Shown: positions 24,816-37,570, counted from the first letter of the stretch. The stretch is 64,000 nucleotides of DNA from Hygrocybe punicea (GCA_963556145.1 OY744463.1:372001-436000); one strand, 5' to 3'. The notes: a model not told the origin generated them from the letters alone. Numbers and translations are program-made.

Positions 24816-25645
24816 TCAACTAGGGGGAAGACCGAGGGTTGCTCTCTGCGACATACGAATCAGTATGAATGCGCAAAGACGAATGAAGGAAGCATCGAGA
24901 AACAGACCAGCTGAATAATATTAGCTCGTTCCGTGGGTGGGAGCTGATTGATCTGCTCCGGAGTCATCGATAACACCCGCACAATCACAGCCTTTTGGTC
25001 ATCGGGCATGGTAGCCAGTGCGTCTGGTATCAAGCTCACGTTGGCTGCGGGCTGGACAGGTAGATGAGGGGTTGTATATGATTGGGTATAGTTTGGGAAT
25101 CCCAACGATGGAGCAGCGTTTCCATGACCAAAAGCCACCGATGGGGGAGGTGTGTGCCCCAAACCTGGCGGGTGTTGAAGTTGTCCGAAATTGGGCAGCG
25201 GGTGGCCATTGGAATGTGGATAGAGTGGTACGGCAGGAGGGACAAGAGTCGGAGGGGTGGCAGTGCGGTATTGTGCTTGCAAATATGGAGGAAGGGACGA
25301 GACCGGGAGAGGAAGAGTGGTTGTAGACGGTTGAGCTTGTGTGCCATACGCAGCGACGGTTTTCTGTAGAATAACAAGTCAATAAACTGGCAACCAAAAA
25401 AGTAAAGTGCCACGGGCCAGGACTGACATGAAGGACATCTACATTGACGGCGTTCATGTTGACCATGAGCGTTATTAGGGCATAGGCGATTTGGGGTTGA
25501 GAATTGAGGATGGTGCGCGCCGAGTCTGGCGTTGTTTTCTGGTAAGGTAAATTGGATACACCTGCGCCGGAGGGAATCTGATACTTACTTTGAGCTGGAG
25601 GAGGAGTTCCAGCAACTGTTCCTCGGGCAGACTTGGGTTGGACAT
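24816..25645 (-). CDS. CstF64/Rna15-like hinge and C-terminal domain protein without RRM
   Basis: Minus-strand gene starting MSNPSLPEEQLLELLLQLK at 25645. After an intron, KTTPDSARTILNSQPQIAYA and LITLMVNMNAVNVDVL match the CstF64 hinge that binds the CstF77/Rna14 scaffold. A Pro/Gln/His-rich linker follows, then DDQKAVIVRVLSMTPEQINQ and LPPTERANIIQL joined by a last intron to RATLGLPPS and a TGA stop. That end is the compact helical C-terminal domain of the CstF64 family used in mRNA 3'-end cleavage. The usual N-terminal RRM is absent: the reading starts at the hinge and the next gene begins 58 bp away, so it is not simply hidden upstream. It may be a split subunit or a paralogue. Confidence 0.78.
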
Positions 25646-25703
25646 TTTCTAAGTTACTGGCAACAACCACGTGCGGCTTTACAAGTTTTGCCTTCAATCG
25701 ACT
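25646..25703. promoter_or_regulatory. 58-bp bidirectional gap between start codons
   Basis: Only 58 bp separate the CstF64-like start (minus) and the coatomer beta start (plus). Any promoter elements must be shared or lie inside the neighbouring coding exons. No clear TATA box is seen. Confidence 0.5.
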
Positions 25704-28700
25704 ATGAGCTTGAGCGCCTCAGAGTCATCTTGCTACACCCTCGTCGTCGAATCCAATGCAGAGTCGCCAACCGCCCAGGAACTCAGAGCAGGACTGGAAA
25801 AGGGCTCCGACGAGGTCAAAATCGACACGTTGCGCAAGATTCTCGTCTTGACCATCAACGGAAACCCACAAGTCAGCTTCCTCTACTTACTACGCCGCCC
25901 TCTAATATCATTGCTTTACAATTCAGCCTACGCTGTTGATGCCCATAATACAGTATGTTATGCCGTCACGGAACAAAAAATTAAAAAAGTTGCTCCACTT
26001 TTATTGGGAAGTGTGCCCAAAGTATGACGAGAATGGGAAGCTCAAGCAAGAAATGATCCTTGTTGTGTACGTATGGTACATCGCTCTGCGTATAAAAATG
26101 ACGCTGAAATCACCCGAAGCAATGCTATTCGGAACGACCTCGTGAGTCTCCATGTTCATTGGTAGTTCTCGTGTTTTTGATTACCAGATCCATCGCTAGC
26201 AACATCCTAATGAATATATCCGTGGAGCGACTCTCCGTTTTCTTCAAAAAATTGCTAAAGACGCCGAACTCCTTGAACCACTCATCCCCACCTGTCGATC
26301 CTGCCTGGAGCACCGCCACTCATACGTCCGCAAAAACGCCGTATTTGCGGTCTATTCTATCTACCGCGAGTTTGAGCACCTCATCCCTGACGCACCAGAG
26401 CTCATGCAGACCTTCCTCGCTGCCGAGACTGATGCCACTTGCAAGCGCAATGCCTTCGTGTTTCTTTCGCATTGCTCTCTGCCAAAAGCGGCGGAATGGA
26501 TACTGGGCACGTATGATCACATAACGGGACTTGACGAGTTGTTGCAAATGAGTATAATAGAGGTTATCCGCATAGATAGTAAAAATGACACCGCGCACCG
26601 AGTGAGTTTTTGTTTCTCTGGAGTGCCTTATAACCCCAATTCCCGCGCCAGGCTCGCTATATACGGTGTATTTTTGATCTTCTCAACGCTTCGTCGCATG
26701 CAGTGAAATATGAAGCTGCCACGACGCTGACCACATTGACACAAAATCCAGCCGCCGTGAAAGGTCCGGCTTTATCTTCTCTTCATGGATCAATGTTCTT
26801 GCTTACAAACCTCATACAGCTGCGGCCTCAACTTTTGTGAATCTTGTCATCAAAGAGTCGGACAACAACGTCAAGCTTATCGTCTTGGACCGTCTAGACA
26901 CCTTGCGCTCGCAGCACGGGCATGTGCTTGACGGACTCATCATGGATGTCCTCCAAATCCTCTCCAGGTATATATTTATCAAGATAGTTTACACCCTGCT
27001 CATGCCATCGTCTAGCAGTGCGGACATGGAGGTTCGACGGAAAGCCATCAGCATTGTCTTGAGCATGACTTCGAGTCGGAACGTTGAGGACGTTGTATCA
27101 TTCCTGAAGAAACAACTGCAGAAGACGCAAGAACAGGACTATGAGAAGGTGGGTCGTGATCAATGTTTGATCATCAATGGTTTAATGATAACCTTGCCAT
27201 GGCAGACTCCGGAGTATAGACAGCTACTCATCCAGTCCATCCACGTTACTGCTATCAAATTTTCTGAAGTCGCTGCGAGCGTGGTACACGCGCTTATGGA
27301 TTTCTTGGGCGACTCAAGTAACCCATCAGCTCTCGATGTTGTCGCATTCGTTCGGTTCGTCCATCTTCATGCTTTTTTTTTTTCTAAATTAGAAGGGCGC
27401 GGAGACTGACACATCGCTTCTTTTCTCAGAGAAGTAGTAGAAAAATTCCCCCGCTTGCGGCAGACTATCTGCGAGAAATTGCTACAAACACTTAGTGAAA
27501 TCAAGTCGGGAAAGGTCTTCCGGGGTGTGCTGTGGATCCTGGGTGAGTATCTTGAAGGTGTCGCCGGCATCCAGGCCGGGATGCAGGAGATCAGGAAAGT
27601 TTTAGGCGAGATTCCGATTTTAGCATCGGAGCAACGGCTATTGGATGAGGCCGGGGGGGATAGCGAGGAGGCCAAGGAGAACGAGAAGGGTAAGACGGAG
27701 GGAGGAAGGCCAAAGGTATTGGCCGATGGGACATATGCGACGGAGACTGCATACACCAGTTCGACCACGGTAAAGTTGGAGGCCGTCAAAGCTGCTGCGA
27801 AGCCACCATTGAGAAGTAAGGTTTTTTGAGGCATGAGCGTCCGGGATTTGTTTGGTTGATTGAATCTGTTTTGTAGCGCTGATCCTGGGTGGTGATTTCT
27901 TCACCGGAACCGTTTTAGGTGCAACCCTGACGAAACTTGTTATGCGGTTCGGTCAGCAGACGCAGGATCAGACATTGGCAAACACGCTACGTGCTGAAGT
28001 TCGTCCCAAGTCCCGCATAGGATATGCGAATCCTGACCAACTTATAATTTGCAGGCGATGCTGATCATGACATCCGTCATTCGTGTTGGGCAGTCCAAGT
28101 TTGTCACGGTGCAGATTGACGAGGACTCGAACGAACGAATTCTCAACTGCATACAGACATTGAGCGAACTTGGGGAAAGACCATCCGCAAAGGAAATCTT
28201 TTTGGAAGACACCAAAGCTGCGTACTCGAAAATGCTCGGCGCTCAAGAGGTCCGTGTCATTTTTCTGCTTCGTCCTGGGTTCCTGCCCTGACTTTGGCCT
28301 TTCCCACAGAAAAGGGCAGCAGAGAAGAAGGAAGCAGAGAGCGCCAAGGCCGCCATTGTGCAAGTCGACGATCTATTAAATTTCAGGCAATTCTCGAAGA
28401 AAGCACCCGATAATACCATCGACGTACGTTAGTTTTCTCGACAGAAAGTGATGACAAATACAGATTAACCGGGTGGACAGTATGATGACGACGTCGGGCG
28501 GGCCACCGGTTTAGGGGAAGTACGCGAGGACTTCATTTCCAATCTCAGTCGAATATCTCAGCTGACAGGTAAATGCCATGACTTTTGGGGCCATCCTTGT
28601 TGTTCAATTTCTCGGGCTCAGGCTTCTCCGATCCTATTTATGTTGAGACATATGTCAAGATGCATGGTTTCGACATCATGCTAGGTTGGTGATATGGTTT

Positions 28701-29668
28701 CTGATACAAATATCTCGATGACTTACGGATCACGCCTGGTCTTTGTAGACGTCCTCCTGGTGAACCAAACGTCTAACACCCTGCAAAACCTTTGCCTAGA
28801 TTTTGCTACATTGGGGGATTTGAAAATAGTAGAGCGGCCATCTGTGTACACGATTGCCCCCCATGGCTTCCAAAGCATAAAAGCCACCATCAAAGTGCTA
28901 TTGATCTTTCCTCAGCTACCATTCACTAATCGTTGATATATTATTATCCAGGTGTCTTCAACCGAGACCGGCGTCATTTTCGGCAGCATACTCTGGGAAG
29001 GGCCAAACATGTCCGAAGCTTGCGTCATTCTCAACGATATCCACATCGACATAATGGACTATATCAAGCCAGCGTACTGCAATGAAGCACAGGTAAGCTG
29101 AATGCAAATACGTTATAGGTGGCCTTGGACTGACGGTATTTCTCTCGGACAGTTCCGGAGTATGTGGACCGAATTTGAATGGGAGAATAGGGTGAATGTC
29201 AGCACCACGGTGTCGTTAGTATTTCTTTTCGTTGTGCTGGTTTGCACTTGGCCCATTCGATCATTGTGTAGTGATCCTCGGGACTACTTAAAGCACGTCA
29301 TGAAGGCTACGAATATGTCATGTCTAACACCGGAAGGTGCAATGTCCGGAAATTGCGATTTCCTGTCAGCAAACATGTATGCCCGCAGTTTGTTCGGTAA
29401 TGCCCGCTTTCCTTGAATAATTCGTCATCCGTGGCAACTGACCATGGCAATCTGGAGCAGGTGAAGATGCTTTGGCGAATTTGAGTATCGAAAAGACGGA
29501 GTCTGGGACAATATCTGGCCATGTCCGTATTCGCAGCAAAACTCAAGGAATCGCCCTTTCTTTAGGAGACAGAATTACAATGGGTGTGTCTAGCTCACCA
29601 CGCATGCCCTCATTCTTAAATTTGTTCTTTGACAGCACAAAAGGATAATGTGAAACCACCCGCGTAAT
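25704..29668 (+). CDS. SEC26: Coatomer subunit beta (beta-COP, Sec26)
   Basis: COPI coat subunit for Golgi-to-ER transport. The start [20 protein letters not shown] and [20 protein letters not shown] match the family N-terminus. The adaptin-like HEAT solenoid follows ([66 protein letters not shown]). After an acidic linker (27620-27820) comes the trunk-appendage part ([57 protein letters not shown]), ending with [20 protein letters not shown] and TAA at 29666. About 15 introns. I found no break that splicing does not resolve. It is a single-copy essential gene in fungi, so it makes a good anchor for comparing this locus among relatives. Confidence 0.93.
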
Positions 29669-29937
29669 AAATTTCTTGAGATATTTACTTCTGTTCGGAA
29701 TACATGATTCTTTTTGTTCCAAGTCACGGCTTGGTGCTTCTGTACGCAGAACGTTCGAATCTGTCATTGTTCGTAGCTTGTTACCCTCAGCATGATAGAT
29801 ATTGCATAATATCATTTCCGAGGTTTATCCCGCACACACGCATCTTCGCGGCAAAAAAAGGTGGCGTTGAAGTGATATATACATCCTCAACTTATAATGG
29901 AATAAGACGGAAGAGAATTTTTGCTCAGCATGCCGTG

Positions 29938-32900
29938 CTAGTAGTATTCACCCAACGACAACACTTCGTCAGTCCAGATGCTTGCAGCCCCATCCGCATC
30001 CGCCAAAGGCTCAGAGGACATTGCTGAATCCATCATCTGGACGCGACCCTCAAGGACTTCGCTCAACAGAGCCTGGAATAGGAGCATCAAACGCGTGGCT
30101 TTTTTGTCTCCTCGGTTGGTAAAATGGAGCTCACCACTCTATACACTCCAATGAGGGGACCAAACTCTTTGAGTCTCACTTCCGGTGTCAAGTCCAGGAA
30201 ATCCTGCAAGGATATTTGACAGAGGACCACAAACGACGCAAAGACATTCATGCCATCAACAGAAGCAAGGTCGTGCTCGTTCTTCGTGGTAAAGTTGTCA
30301 TCAGCTAGAAGCGGCAAGTTCAACCTAAAGGGATGGCTATAACCTCGTTGGGGGAATCATCAAGCCATTCCCGAGTCCCCCAAATTGCTCCTCGCGTCTC
30401 ATCATTCGTCTCCGCAAGCTCACCAAAACACCGGCCAAGCAAAGCGGCCTCCTCGACAGTGTTTGCGAAAGCGAGATATACTTGACAAGCTGCGCACTTC
30501 GTCTCGCAAGCCTCTGTAATACTCAGATCTCGTCGGAGTTTCCTGACAGCCTTCAGAATCGGGGGGGAATAGGAATATATTCTCGGTGCAGACGACGTTC
30601 GACTGATTGGTTTGTACGAGTGAGATTCCGGATATGCTTCAAACACGACTAGCAGTCGTGAATATCGCCAAGATTGGTTGCTAAGCTTCGCAACGAGCGT
30701 CTCGCATCGGGAGGGCAGAGTGGCAAGAGATTCGAAGAAGATAGCGGTGTGTGGATCAATTATGATGTCAACGCCGTCAAGAGTCTCACGTTCAACAAGA
30801 TCCACCGAGCATTGCGCCGTGCGAAAAGAACGAACAAGGGTTTGCTTTTGGATAATGTCCATTGACGCCAGATAGCGATGTGGGGTAACTCGAAGCGGCC
30901 ACGTAGGCGGAATGCATATTGTATTGTTATCAAGAAGCTCTTGTGGGACCAGTAGAGGTACAGGTGCGGGATCTTGTACGGTCGATGCCGCCTCCACCTT
31001 GGGGGAAGCGATGTGTTCTGCCAGTGGTTCAGAAACGTGTTTGGAGCGCAACTTGGCGAATTCAACCACGGCCGAGGATCGCCCTGGAAATATATATGTT
31101 GAAGTCCCGGCATCGGACGTGGTTTGAGGAATTCCATGAAGACGTAGAGACGAAGCGGTTTCAGCACGTTTGTCCAGATTAGACGGACTAGAAATGTTAG
31201 GCGTAGGTTGCTTGGAAGAGTTTCCCAAAGCCGGCACCACGGAAGGTATGCGACGATATTCTTGTTCGGAAGCAAGGTGAGATTGCGAGCACTCGACACC
31301 ATGGTCTGCCCTGTTTTCATAGACACAGAAAGGGGTTTCGTCAGTTTCAACAGAAAAGTAGTCAGTTGGTAATTCCTCTTCGTGCGCATATTGGAGCCAT
31401 TCGGGCGGGTAGCCGGACACAGAATCAAGATCTAAGACTACCGGAATGTTCTCTTTGTTTGCTTCCGCAAAAGAACTCGTATCGTTGTGCGACAACAGAT
31501 CGCGGATAGGCGGGAACGAGATACCGGAATCGTTAACTCCTGGCGGGTCACACCAGCCACGGTGCAGCTCAGCTTGTCCCGATTGGATGAGAGAATCTGG
31601 ATTATGATAATAACGAAAGGCAGTATCCATTTCTTGGTCGATGTCGTCCTCCGTTCGGTTTTCACACTCTGGTCTGTTTGCGGACTGGGAATCCTGTGGT
31701 TTGACCTCGATGACGCCAGAAAACCTCTGCCGTTCCTCTCTAGTCAGGGCCATCTCGGATCCGTCTTCGGCGTAGGTAAATGTCTTCCTTCCGGCGGAGG
31801 GATGGTCGTCGCCAAGGTCGAGCCATAAATCCTGGCTGCGGCCACGATCACATAGCGGTTCCATATCAAGATCGTCACCAACTGAACGGTCGAGGAGTCT
31901 GTTGACCTTATCCTGGTCTACGTCATACTCGTACTCACAACGAGTAAAATCGAACGCATTCGCTACATGTTCGTTGGTGGCCGCTTTCAAACTCGATTTG
32001 AAAGGTCTATCGTAAAAACCAAAAGGCACCAAGCCAGGAGTTAACTTTGGGAGGGTTGTTTAGAATGAAAATAGGAAGATGCAAGACGAACATCCAAGAC
32101 AACTCCATAGCGAGTGAGTGATTCCCTTTTGCTTTTTTCAAAAAAACCTGTCCCCCACCGAGCAAACCACCCGTTTTGTTGATTTGCTTTGTGCAGCCAG
32201 AAGTGCCGACGAGCATGCGTAAATTAACAGGTAAGAACATTTCTGTGGGAGGGTGAATATTAGGTGATGACATCGTGAGCACTGTGGAACGGCAAATGTC
32301 AACATACACGGTGGTGGATGAAAGACGTAACATATCATACCCTCCATCAATAGTCCGCCCTTCTCGTCTAGCTTTTCCAATAGAATCATTTCTTCCGGGT
32401 CTTGACCTCGCACACATTCGTATATTCCGCCGATACCAGCATCAAGATCTTCGAAGTCAACATCTATGTCCATATCATTGTCGGTTTGGGCGCCTCCGAC
32501 CGCAGAAGAAGCTTGTCCGACAATTGATAGTGGCTGAGGTGGGGCCGGTGTGTCCTTTGTGGTTTGGGGAATGGGCCATTGCGCTGTTGGGAGGAATGGT
32601 GACATAAATGACGCGAGACTGTGCGGTGACCAAAAAAAAAAAGACATGAGCATGATAGGACTTGCAGCGCGAGGGTATCGAAAAGAACCTTTTGCCCTCA
32701 CCAATACGTTCAACGTTCTCGGCTGCACTTCCAAGTTTGTTGACTCTAGGGATCTCCACTTCATCTGCAAACAAGGGCAACAATCAGTTTCGATACGAAG
32801 CTTTCATATAAGGAGCGAGGAGCGAGGAGATCGGGGAGGAGGCAACCACGTCTCTTTTCTAATGAGAGTTTGTTTCCACAAAACGCAACTGACCCATCCT

Positions 32901-34219
32901 AGCTTTCATTAATATTTGGACAGGCGCTGGATCGGTATTGGGCGAGGAATGCATGAAAAGTTCGTCTATCTCGTCTTCATGATCACCCTGACTTGAACGC
33001 GGGGTTGCGGGACCGGGGGAAGACGACGACGCGTATGTTTCTAGAGCGGGAAGTTCAGGCATAATAGATGGAGAAAGATAATGAAAAAAAAAAAAAAAAA
33101 GAGACGGTGATTGAAACGCACGCCAACCATCAACCACTACCATATTTTCCTTGTATCGATCGGCGTCCTCTTCTTCATTCTCGACTTTGGGCACCAGCGA
33201 AGATAAATTCGCGAGTTCCAACCCCATAAGGGGGGGATGATTATTCGGGGGCCTATAGCCAAGTACACGATGTCTTGGAAAGATCGGGACGAAAAAAGAT
33301 TCTTGGTTGTAAAGAGGCGGGGATGAGCAGTCGCGGAGGAAGGCTTTCATGTGCGTGTTCTTGTAAGTTGGATCTACACGCAAAGGAATGGACTTGAGGA
33401 GAGAAACCATTGCCTTGTGCGTTTCGACGTCTAGGACAGTTTCCAGGTTCCTGACCAAAAACAAAGAATTCAGCTATGACTACAATGAAATTAACAAAAA
33501 AAAAACAAGGATTATCTGGCGCGTCGTACAAAGCATCATCGATTTTGAGGACCGGTAGCTCCTCTATCACTTGTTCTTCGACAGACCCGATTAGCTTGGA
33601 CTTGGTCGTGTCTGAGAAAGACGTCGGGAAAGACTTGAGGAAATTATTTGCGCCGAGTTTTGGCGTCTGACGCCTCGCACTGCGAGTCAGTATGGGTGAC
33701 ATAGGTCGAAGCATTGCGTAGTTGGTGTCATCTAACAAAGGCATAGTTGTATTTAACTTTGATCGAATGTTATAAGTAGCTGGGGAGAACGCACGTCGCG
33801 ACTCTTCCGACCAACATTTATCAGTCATTGTCATTGTTATTGCCCCAGATGCTACGATCATGCGTTTAATGTACTTGACACTTTCCGCGTCGGTAGTCCA
33901 TCTCTGGTCGTATGGCTCGAGTTCCTTGAGTCCGTATGATCGGGAGAGTATCTCGAATGGATCCAAAGGTAGGGTTAGTGAATTCGGGTCGGTAGTCGGA
34001 ACCTTGACGAGACGTTCTGAGAGTAACTGATGGGGGGGGAGGGGGGGAGGAGCAGAGTCATTTTCGGATATTGGTAAAAAGGACAAAACTCGGACACACT
34101 TCAACAACAGCATTTTCCGTGAAAGCGACGTAGTCTTCAGTCAAGTGGGTTAACGCGTAGTCGACAAGCCTTTCGCGAATATGGGCCCGTAGCGCTTTCT
34201 CTCTTTCAGAGCCATCCAT
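29938..34219 (-). CDS. SHOC1/Zip2-like meiotic protein with XPF-like and HhH domains
   Basis: Long minus-strand gene starting MDGSEREKALRAHIRERLVD (34219). The middle is acidic and Ser/Pro-rich (DMDIDVDFEDLDAG; HEDEIDELFMHSS). The 30320-32032 exon ends with an XPF-nuclease-like fold pattern: PPTWPLRVTPHRYLASMDII, then DGVDIIIDPHTAIFFESLAT and RYSRLLVVFEAYPES. After an intron a helix-hairpin-helix segment follows (SVDGMNVFASFVVLCQISLQ, DFLDLTPEVRLKEFGPLIGV), and a last exon ends SLGEYY before TAG at 29938. XPF-like plus HhH without the ERKxxxD catalytic box is the pattern of Zip2/SHOC1, which promote meiotic crossovers. The assignment rests on this architecture, not on a search; another XPF-like family member is the main alternative. 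Confidence 0.6.
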
Positions 34220-34321
34220 TGACGAGGAGCACCTTTACCGGATAAGGTGTACAAACAATACCACGCGGCGTAGCGCTACTGTTGTCCTCCAGTTATAAAT
34301 CTTTCAGCGAATCACTCCAAA
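34220..34321. promoter_or_regulatory. 102-bp divergent promoter interval
   Basis: Head-to-head starts of the SHOC1/Zip2-like gene (minus) and the BTB gene (plus) lie 102 bp apart, so they probably share regulatory sequence. No specific motif is assigned. Confidence 0.4.
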
Positions 34322-35313
34322 ATGACCGACTCGTTGCCAGCAAAGGTTTCTGAGCGATGTGAGTCTACATCGTAATTCTGTTAATCGTGGTTCACGGTAC
34401 TACGAGCCTCCTCCCCAAGTCTGCTTTGCGGACTCAGATATTACACTCCGATCCAGCGACGGTGTTCTTTTCAAATTCTATAGGAAGAATCTGGAGGCGT
34501 ATTCAGCAGCGTTCGCAGGGACTGAAGGGATCGTTTCGACATCTGATGAGATCGTCGACCCCTCAGAGACCTCGAATGTTCTTGATCTCCTATTCCAGTT
34601 CATGCTGCTCCAGCGTCAGCCGGACTTGAAGCAGACTCTCGACTTCGCACTTCTAGCTGCACTAGCGGAAGCTGCAGAGAAATATCAAGTATTCACTGCG
34701 ATGGCGGCATGCGAAACGAGCATGAAGTGAGGTCTGATCTGATATTATTGATTGCAATGGACAAACCAAACCCACCACCTACAACTAGAGCCGCCATTCC
34801 TTTTCATGCAATCGAAGTGTTGAACTATGCCGTCAAGCACCAATACACTGATATCATGGACGAAGCCGCCCCAAGGACGATCGGCCTTACGATGGATTCC
34901 GTGCAGAAGAATCTCTCTGTCGAAGCCCTTTCAGCATGGGTGGGCATTATTTTCAAATTATCATCAGTGAAGTCGGATTTGTCAAACTAAATTATTCATT
35001 TTTTCCCCAGCTTCGATTCTTTCAGTTCTGGCTGGACGCCCTCGGCTACGCACATAATTTCGCAGCCCCAGGGCCACACCTTCGTGGTGACATCATGGGT
35101 GGTTCAGAATGCAGATGTCCCGATTGGGATTCAATGGTCGCGCGTATAGGACAGCGTCTCGGGGCACGAGTGGATTCGCTCAAATACTTGCACGATACAT
35201 TCAAAACGGAAGGACCGGCTTTGGCTTATCATGTCCAGACGGTGGTCACGACATGGCACGCCGCAGTGGCCAAGGAGGTAGACGAAATACCCAAGTTTAG
35301 TACACTCTTGTGA
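34322..35313 (+). CDS. BTB/POZ domain protein (agaricomycete type)
   Basis: Starts MTDSLPAKVSER at 34322, followed by a short intron. The BTB core is CFADSDITLRSSDGVLFKFY, RKNLEAYSAAFAGTEGIVST, LDLLFQFMLLQRQPDL and FALLAALAEAAEKYQVFTAM. The C-terminal part, after two introns, runs FHAIEVLNYAVKHQYTDIMD and includes a short Cys pair (SECRCPDWDSM), ending EIPKFSTLL. Agaricomycete genomes carry many such stand-alone BTB proteins of unknown partner; BTB domains dimerise or dock on Cul3. No kelch, MATH or DNA-binding domain is present. Confidence 0.8.
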
Positions 35314-36268
35314 CAACCCCAGTTGGAGGGTGAACCTGCGAAGGGGGTTCGTAAAGACATTTATAAAACTTGATCGGTCCCAAAAATTAGTAACCCGATT
35401 TGGGGAAACAAATTTATGGCAGCTTCAGCACAACAAAGAAAAGCGAGACAGAAAAAGACCAAAAAAAGGACGCCTTTCGCTACGTCGGATAGCGTTTTTG
35501 AGTCCCGTAGGTCACCCTGGACGACCTTCAGTTTCTGTGCAGCATCGGAAGAAGGGTTGCGTGTGACGGCGTGTGGGGTTGTCCGCGAGGATAGCGTCCA
35601 AAACGGAGGAGCCTGTTCGAGGGTTATAGTAACAGTTGACGTTGTACTACGATCCCAGCTCGGTGGCGGACCTTGGACACCAGTTGCGCCGAATAAGTAC
35701 AGTGGTTAGTTGTGAATATGGATTGGAAAGAAAAAAAAACATATCCAGAAGCAAGGAGGACTTGAAGTGCTTGTGCAAGATCCGAGTCGCTCACTCGCAC
35801 TAACCATCCACGACATAGGCCAAAAGACGTAAACACCGATATTCGCCATCTCTTTACGACGACCACCGAAACCTGGAGCCTTGATTGTCGAAGGGTTAGT
35901 TTACGTGGACACGACCTCGTCCGAGTTGTACGATGTGAACTGACACCCAGAGCCTTGCATTTGTACGCCGTCTTGCACACCCTAGCCAACGACATATGAG
36001 TCAGAGCAGAATTGGCAAGGTTAGAGTGGTTTAGAGTCGCTACTGTATAGGGCGAATGCCATGGAGCCAGCACTGGCACTCGCGTCCACCTGGCAGCTGG
36101 CATGTACGTACCAGTCACCCTCCCGAACATGGATCTTCACCTGGTCGTTTGTCAGATAGATGACGTGATGGCAATCTCTCCGACTCCAGGCACAATACAG
36201 TATCAGTCGGAGTCCATCCACCACTGTGCTGGCAGGACGCCTCGCCCGCCTCGAGGACAACCGCGAGG
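35314..36268. other. Intergenic, no gene recognised
   Basis: Contains A-rich runs and unspliced frames on both strands. A minus-strand frame at 36021-36308 overlaps the next gene and has no family resemblance. Part of this stretch may hold a missed 5' exon of the lectin gene, whose first lectin repeat looks N-terminally short. Confidence 0.4.
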
Positions 36269-37570
36269 ATGCTTGTGTCCGATTCCTTTCAGAGTTCCAC
36301 TCTTCCAATCGGCTTCACCTACCTCGACCTCGACGACACTACCGACATCCACATCTATTGCAATACCTTTGATGATAACGCCGGTACCACCCAACTCAAT
36401 CTCTCTAGCTGGGGAGACACCATCCTCCACGCAGCTCAGTCTAACTGGCTTGATCTTCTTGCAATACACCCCACAGGTTTCCAATGGGGCAGTTTTAGCA
36501 CCGAGGATGTCGGTGCTGTAGCTCCAGTAGGGCAAGCGACTCGGGACATTGTATTTCACACTCCTTTTGATGCACCGCCTGTCGTTATCGCCTGGATCAA
36601 CGAGCTCGATATTTCGTCATTCCTCTTCCTAGGTTCAGATCTCCACAGTTGGCGCATCTCCACCTCTATATCGAATGTCACCGCTGACCAGTTTACCGTG
36701 GGCATCAACACCTGGAGTTCGACTTATCTGTACAGCGCTTCCGCCTCGTGGATTGCGTACCCTTCCAACAGTTCAGAATTTGCTTCAGGTACTTTCAGTA
36801 CCTCAGACCTGCGTCCTTGGCAGGACGTGCAACTTCTGAACCAGCGAAGCATCTTCTTTGATAAACCCTTCAAAGTCGCACCTCTCGTGACAGCTGCGCT
36901 GAATGCATTCGATTTTGCCACCGCTGCGAATCTGAGAATTAACGTTAGCATCACCAACGTCACCAACACTGGCTTGACGTGGCATCTCGACTCGTGGGCC
37001 GATTCAATTTTCTACGACGGTAGTGGATCGTATCTCGCATGGTACCCTACCACGACCGCGGCAGCCCCCACCATGCAACCTACCATGCAGCCTACCGTCA
37101 GCCCTACCATCACCTCCTCCATCCACCCCGCCATCCACCCCACATATGCCACCGTTATCGGCGTTTCTGTTGTATGTTCTGTCGTCGCCACCCTCGTCAT
37201 TGTCTTTGTGGTCGCTCTCATCTTTCGTCGCCGTCGCCGTCGCCATCATCTCAAAGTAGACGCTGCAAGCGTTGGCCAGAATCCATTCCTTGAACCAGGC
37301 GCAGCCATTCCTTCATCATCTCTCATCCCATCGGCAGGTCTCTGTCAATCCACGACGCCACTGTCACTTGTCCACAATACGCCACCCTCAGTTGTCTATA
37401 ACACGCCATCTCCTCCTATCACCAACACCACGCCGCTCCTTCAGATGCCAAACCTACCAACACCACTTACCGCCTACAGGCCACCGCCACCGGGTTTTCG
37501 TGCATCAGAAAAGCCTTTACCACTTTTTCCCAGTCCAACATACGCCAGCAGTTCGTCACGGTCAACCTGA
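36269..37570 (+). CDS. Single-pass membrane protein with H-type lectin repeats
   Basis: Uninterrupted 433-codon frame. Two full and one N-terminally short H-type lectin-like repeats are visible, each with the pattern hydrophobic-F-x-x-PF-x-x-x-P-x-V then a D, Trp-rich strands and a final WIAYP/LAWYP-like end: first repeat to about residue 90, second about 91-190 (DIVFHTPFDAPPVVIAWINE), third about 195-265 (RSIFFDKPFKVAPLVTAALN). A PTMQPT-repeat stalk follows, then one transmembrane helix (about 291-318, VIGVSVVCSVVATLVIVFVV) and a stop-transfer block of six arginines. The cytoplasmic tail is Pro-rich (VHNTPPSVVYNTPSPPITNT). H-type lectins bind GalNAc-type sugars and are usually secreted, so a membrane-tethered form would be a cell-surface receptor or adhesin candidate. 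No signal peptide is seen; a 5' exon may be missing. Confidence 0.7.
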   Translation: MLVSDSFQSSTLPIGFTYLDLDDTTDIHIYCNTFDDNAGTTQLNLSSWGDTILHAAQSNWLDLLAIHPTGFQWGSFSTEDVGAVAPVGQATRDIVFHTPFDAPPVVIAWINELDISSFLFLGSDLHSWRISTSISNVTADQFTVGINTWSSTYLYSASASWIAYPSNSSEFASGTFSTSDLRPWQDVQLLNQRSIFFDKPFKVAPLVTAALNAFDFATAANLRINVSITNVTNTGLTWHLDSWADSIFYDGSGSYLAWYPTTTAAAPTMQPTMQPTVSPTITSSIHPAIHPTYATVIGVSVVCSVVATLVIVFVVALIFRRRRRRHHLKVDAASVGQNPFLEPGAAIPSSSLIPSAGLCQSTTPLSLVHNTPPSVVYNTPSPPITNTTPLLQMPNLPTPLTAYRPPPPGFRASEKPLPLFPSPTYASSSSRST

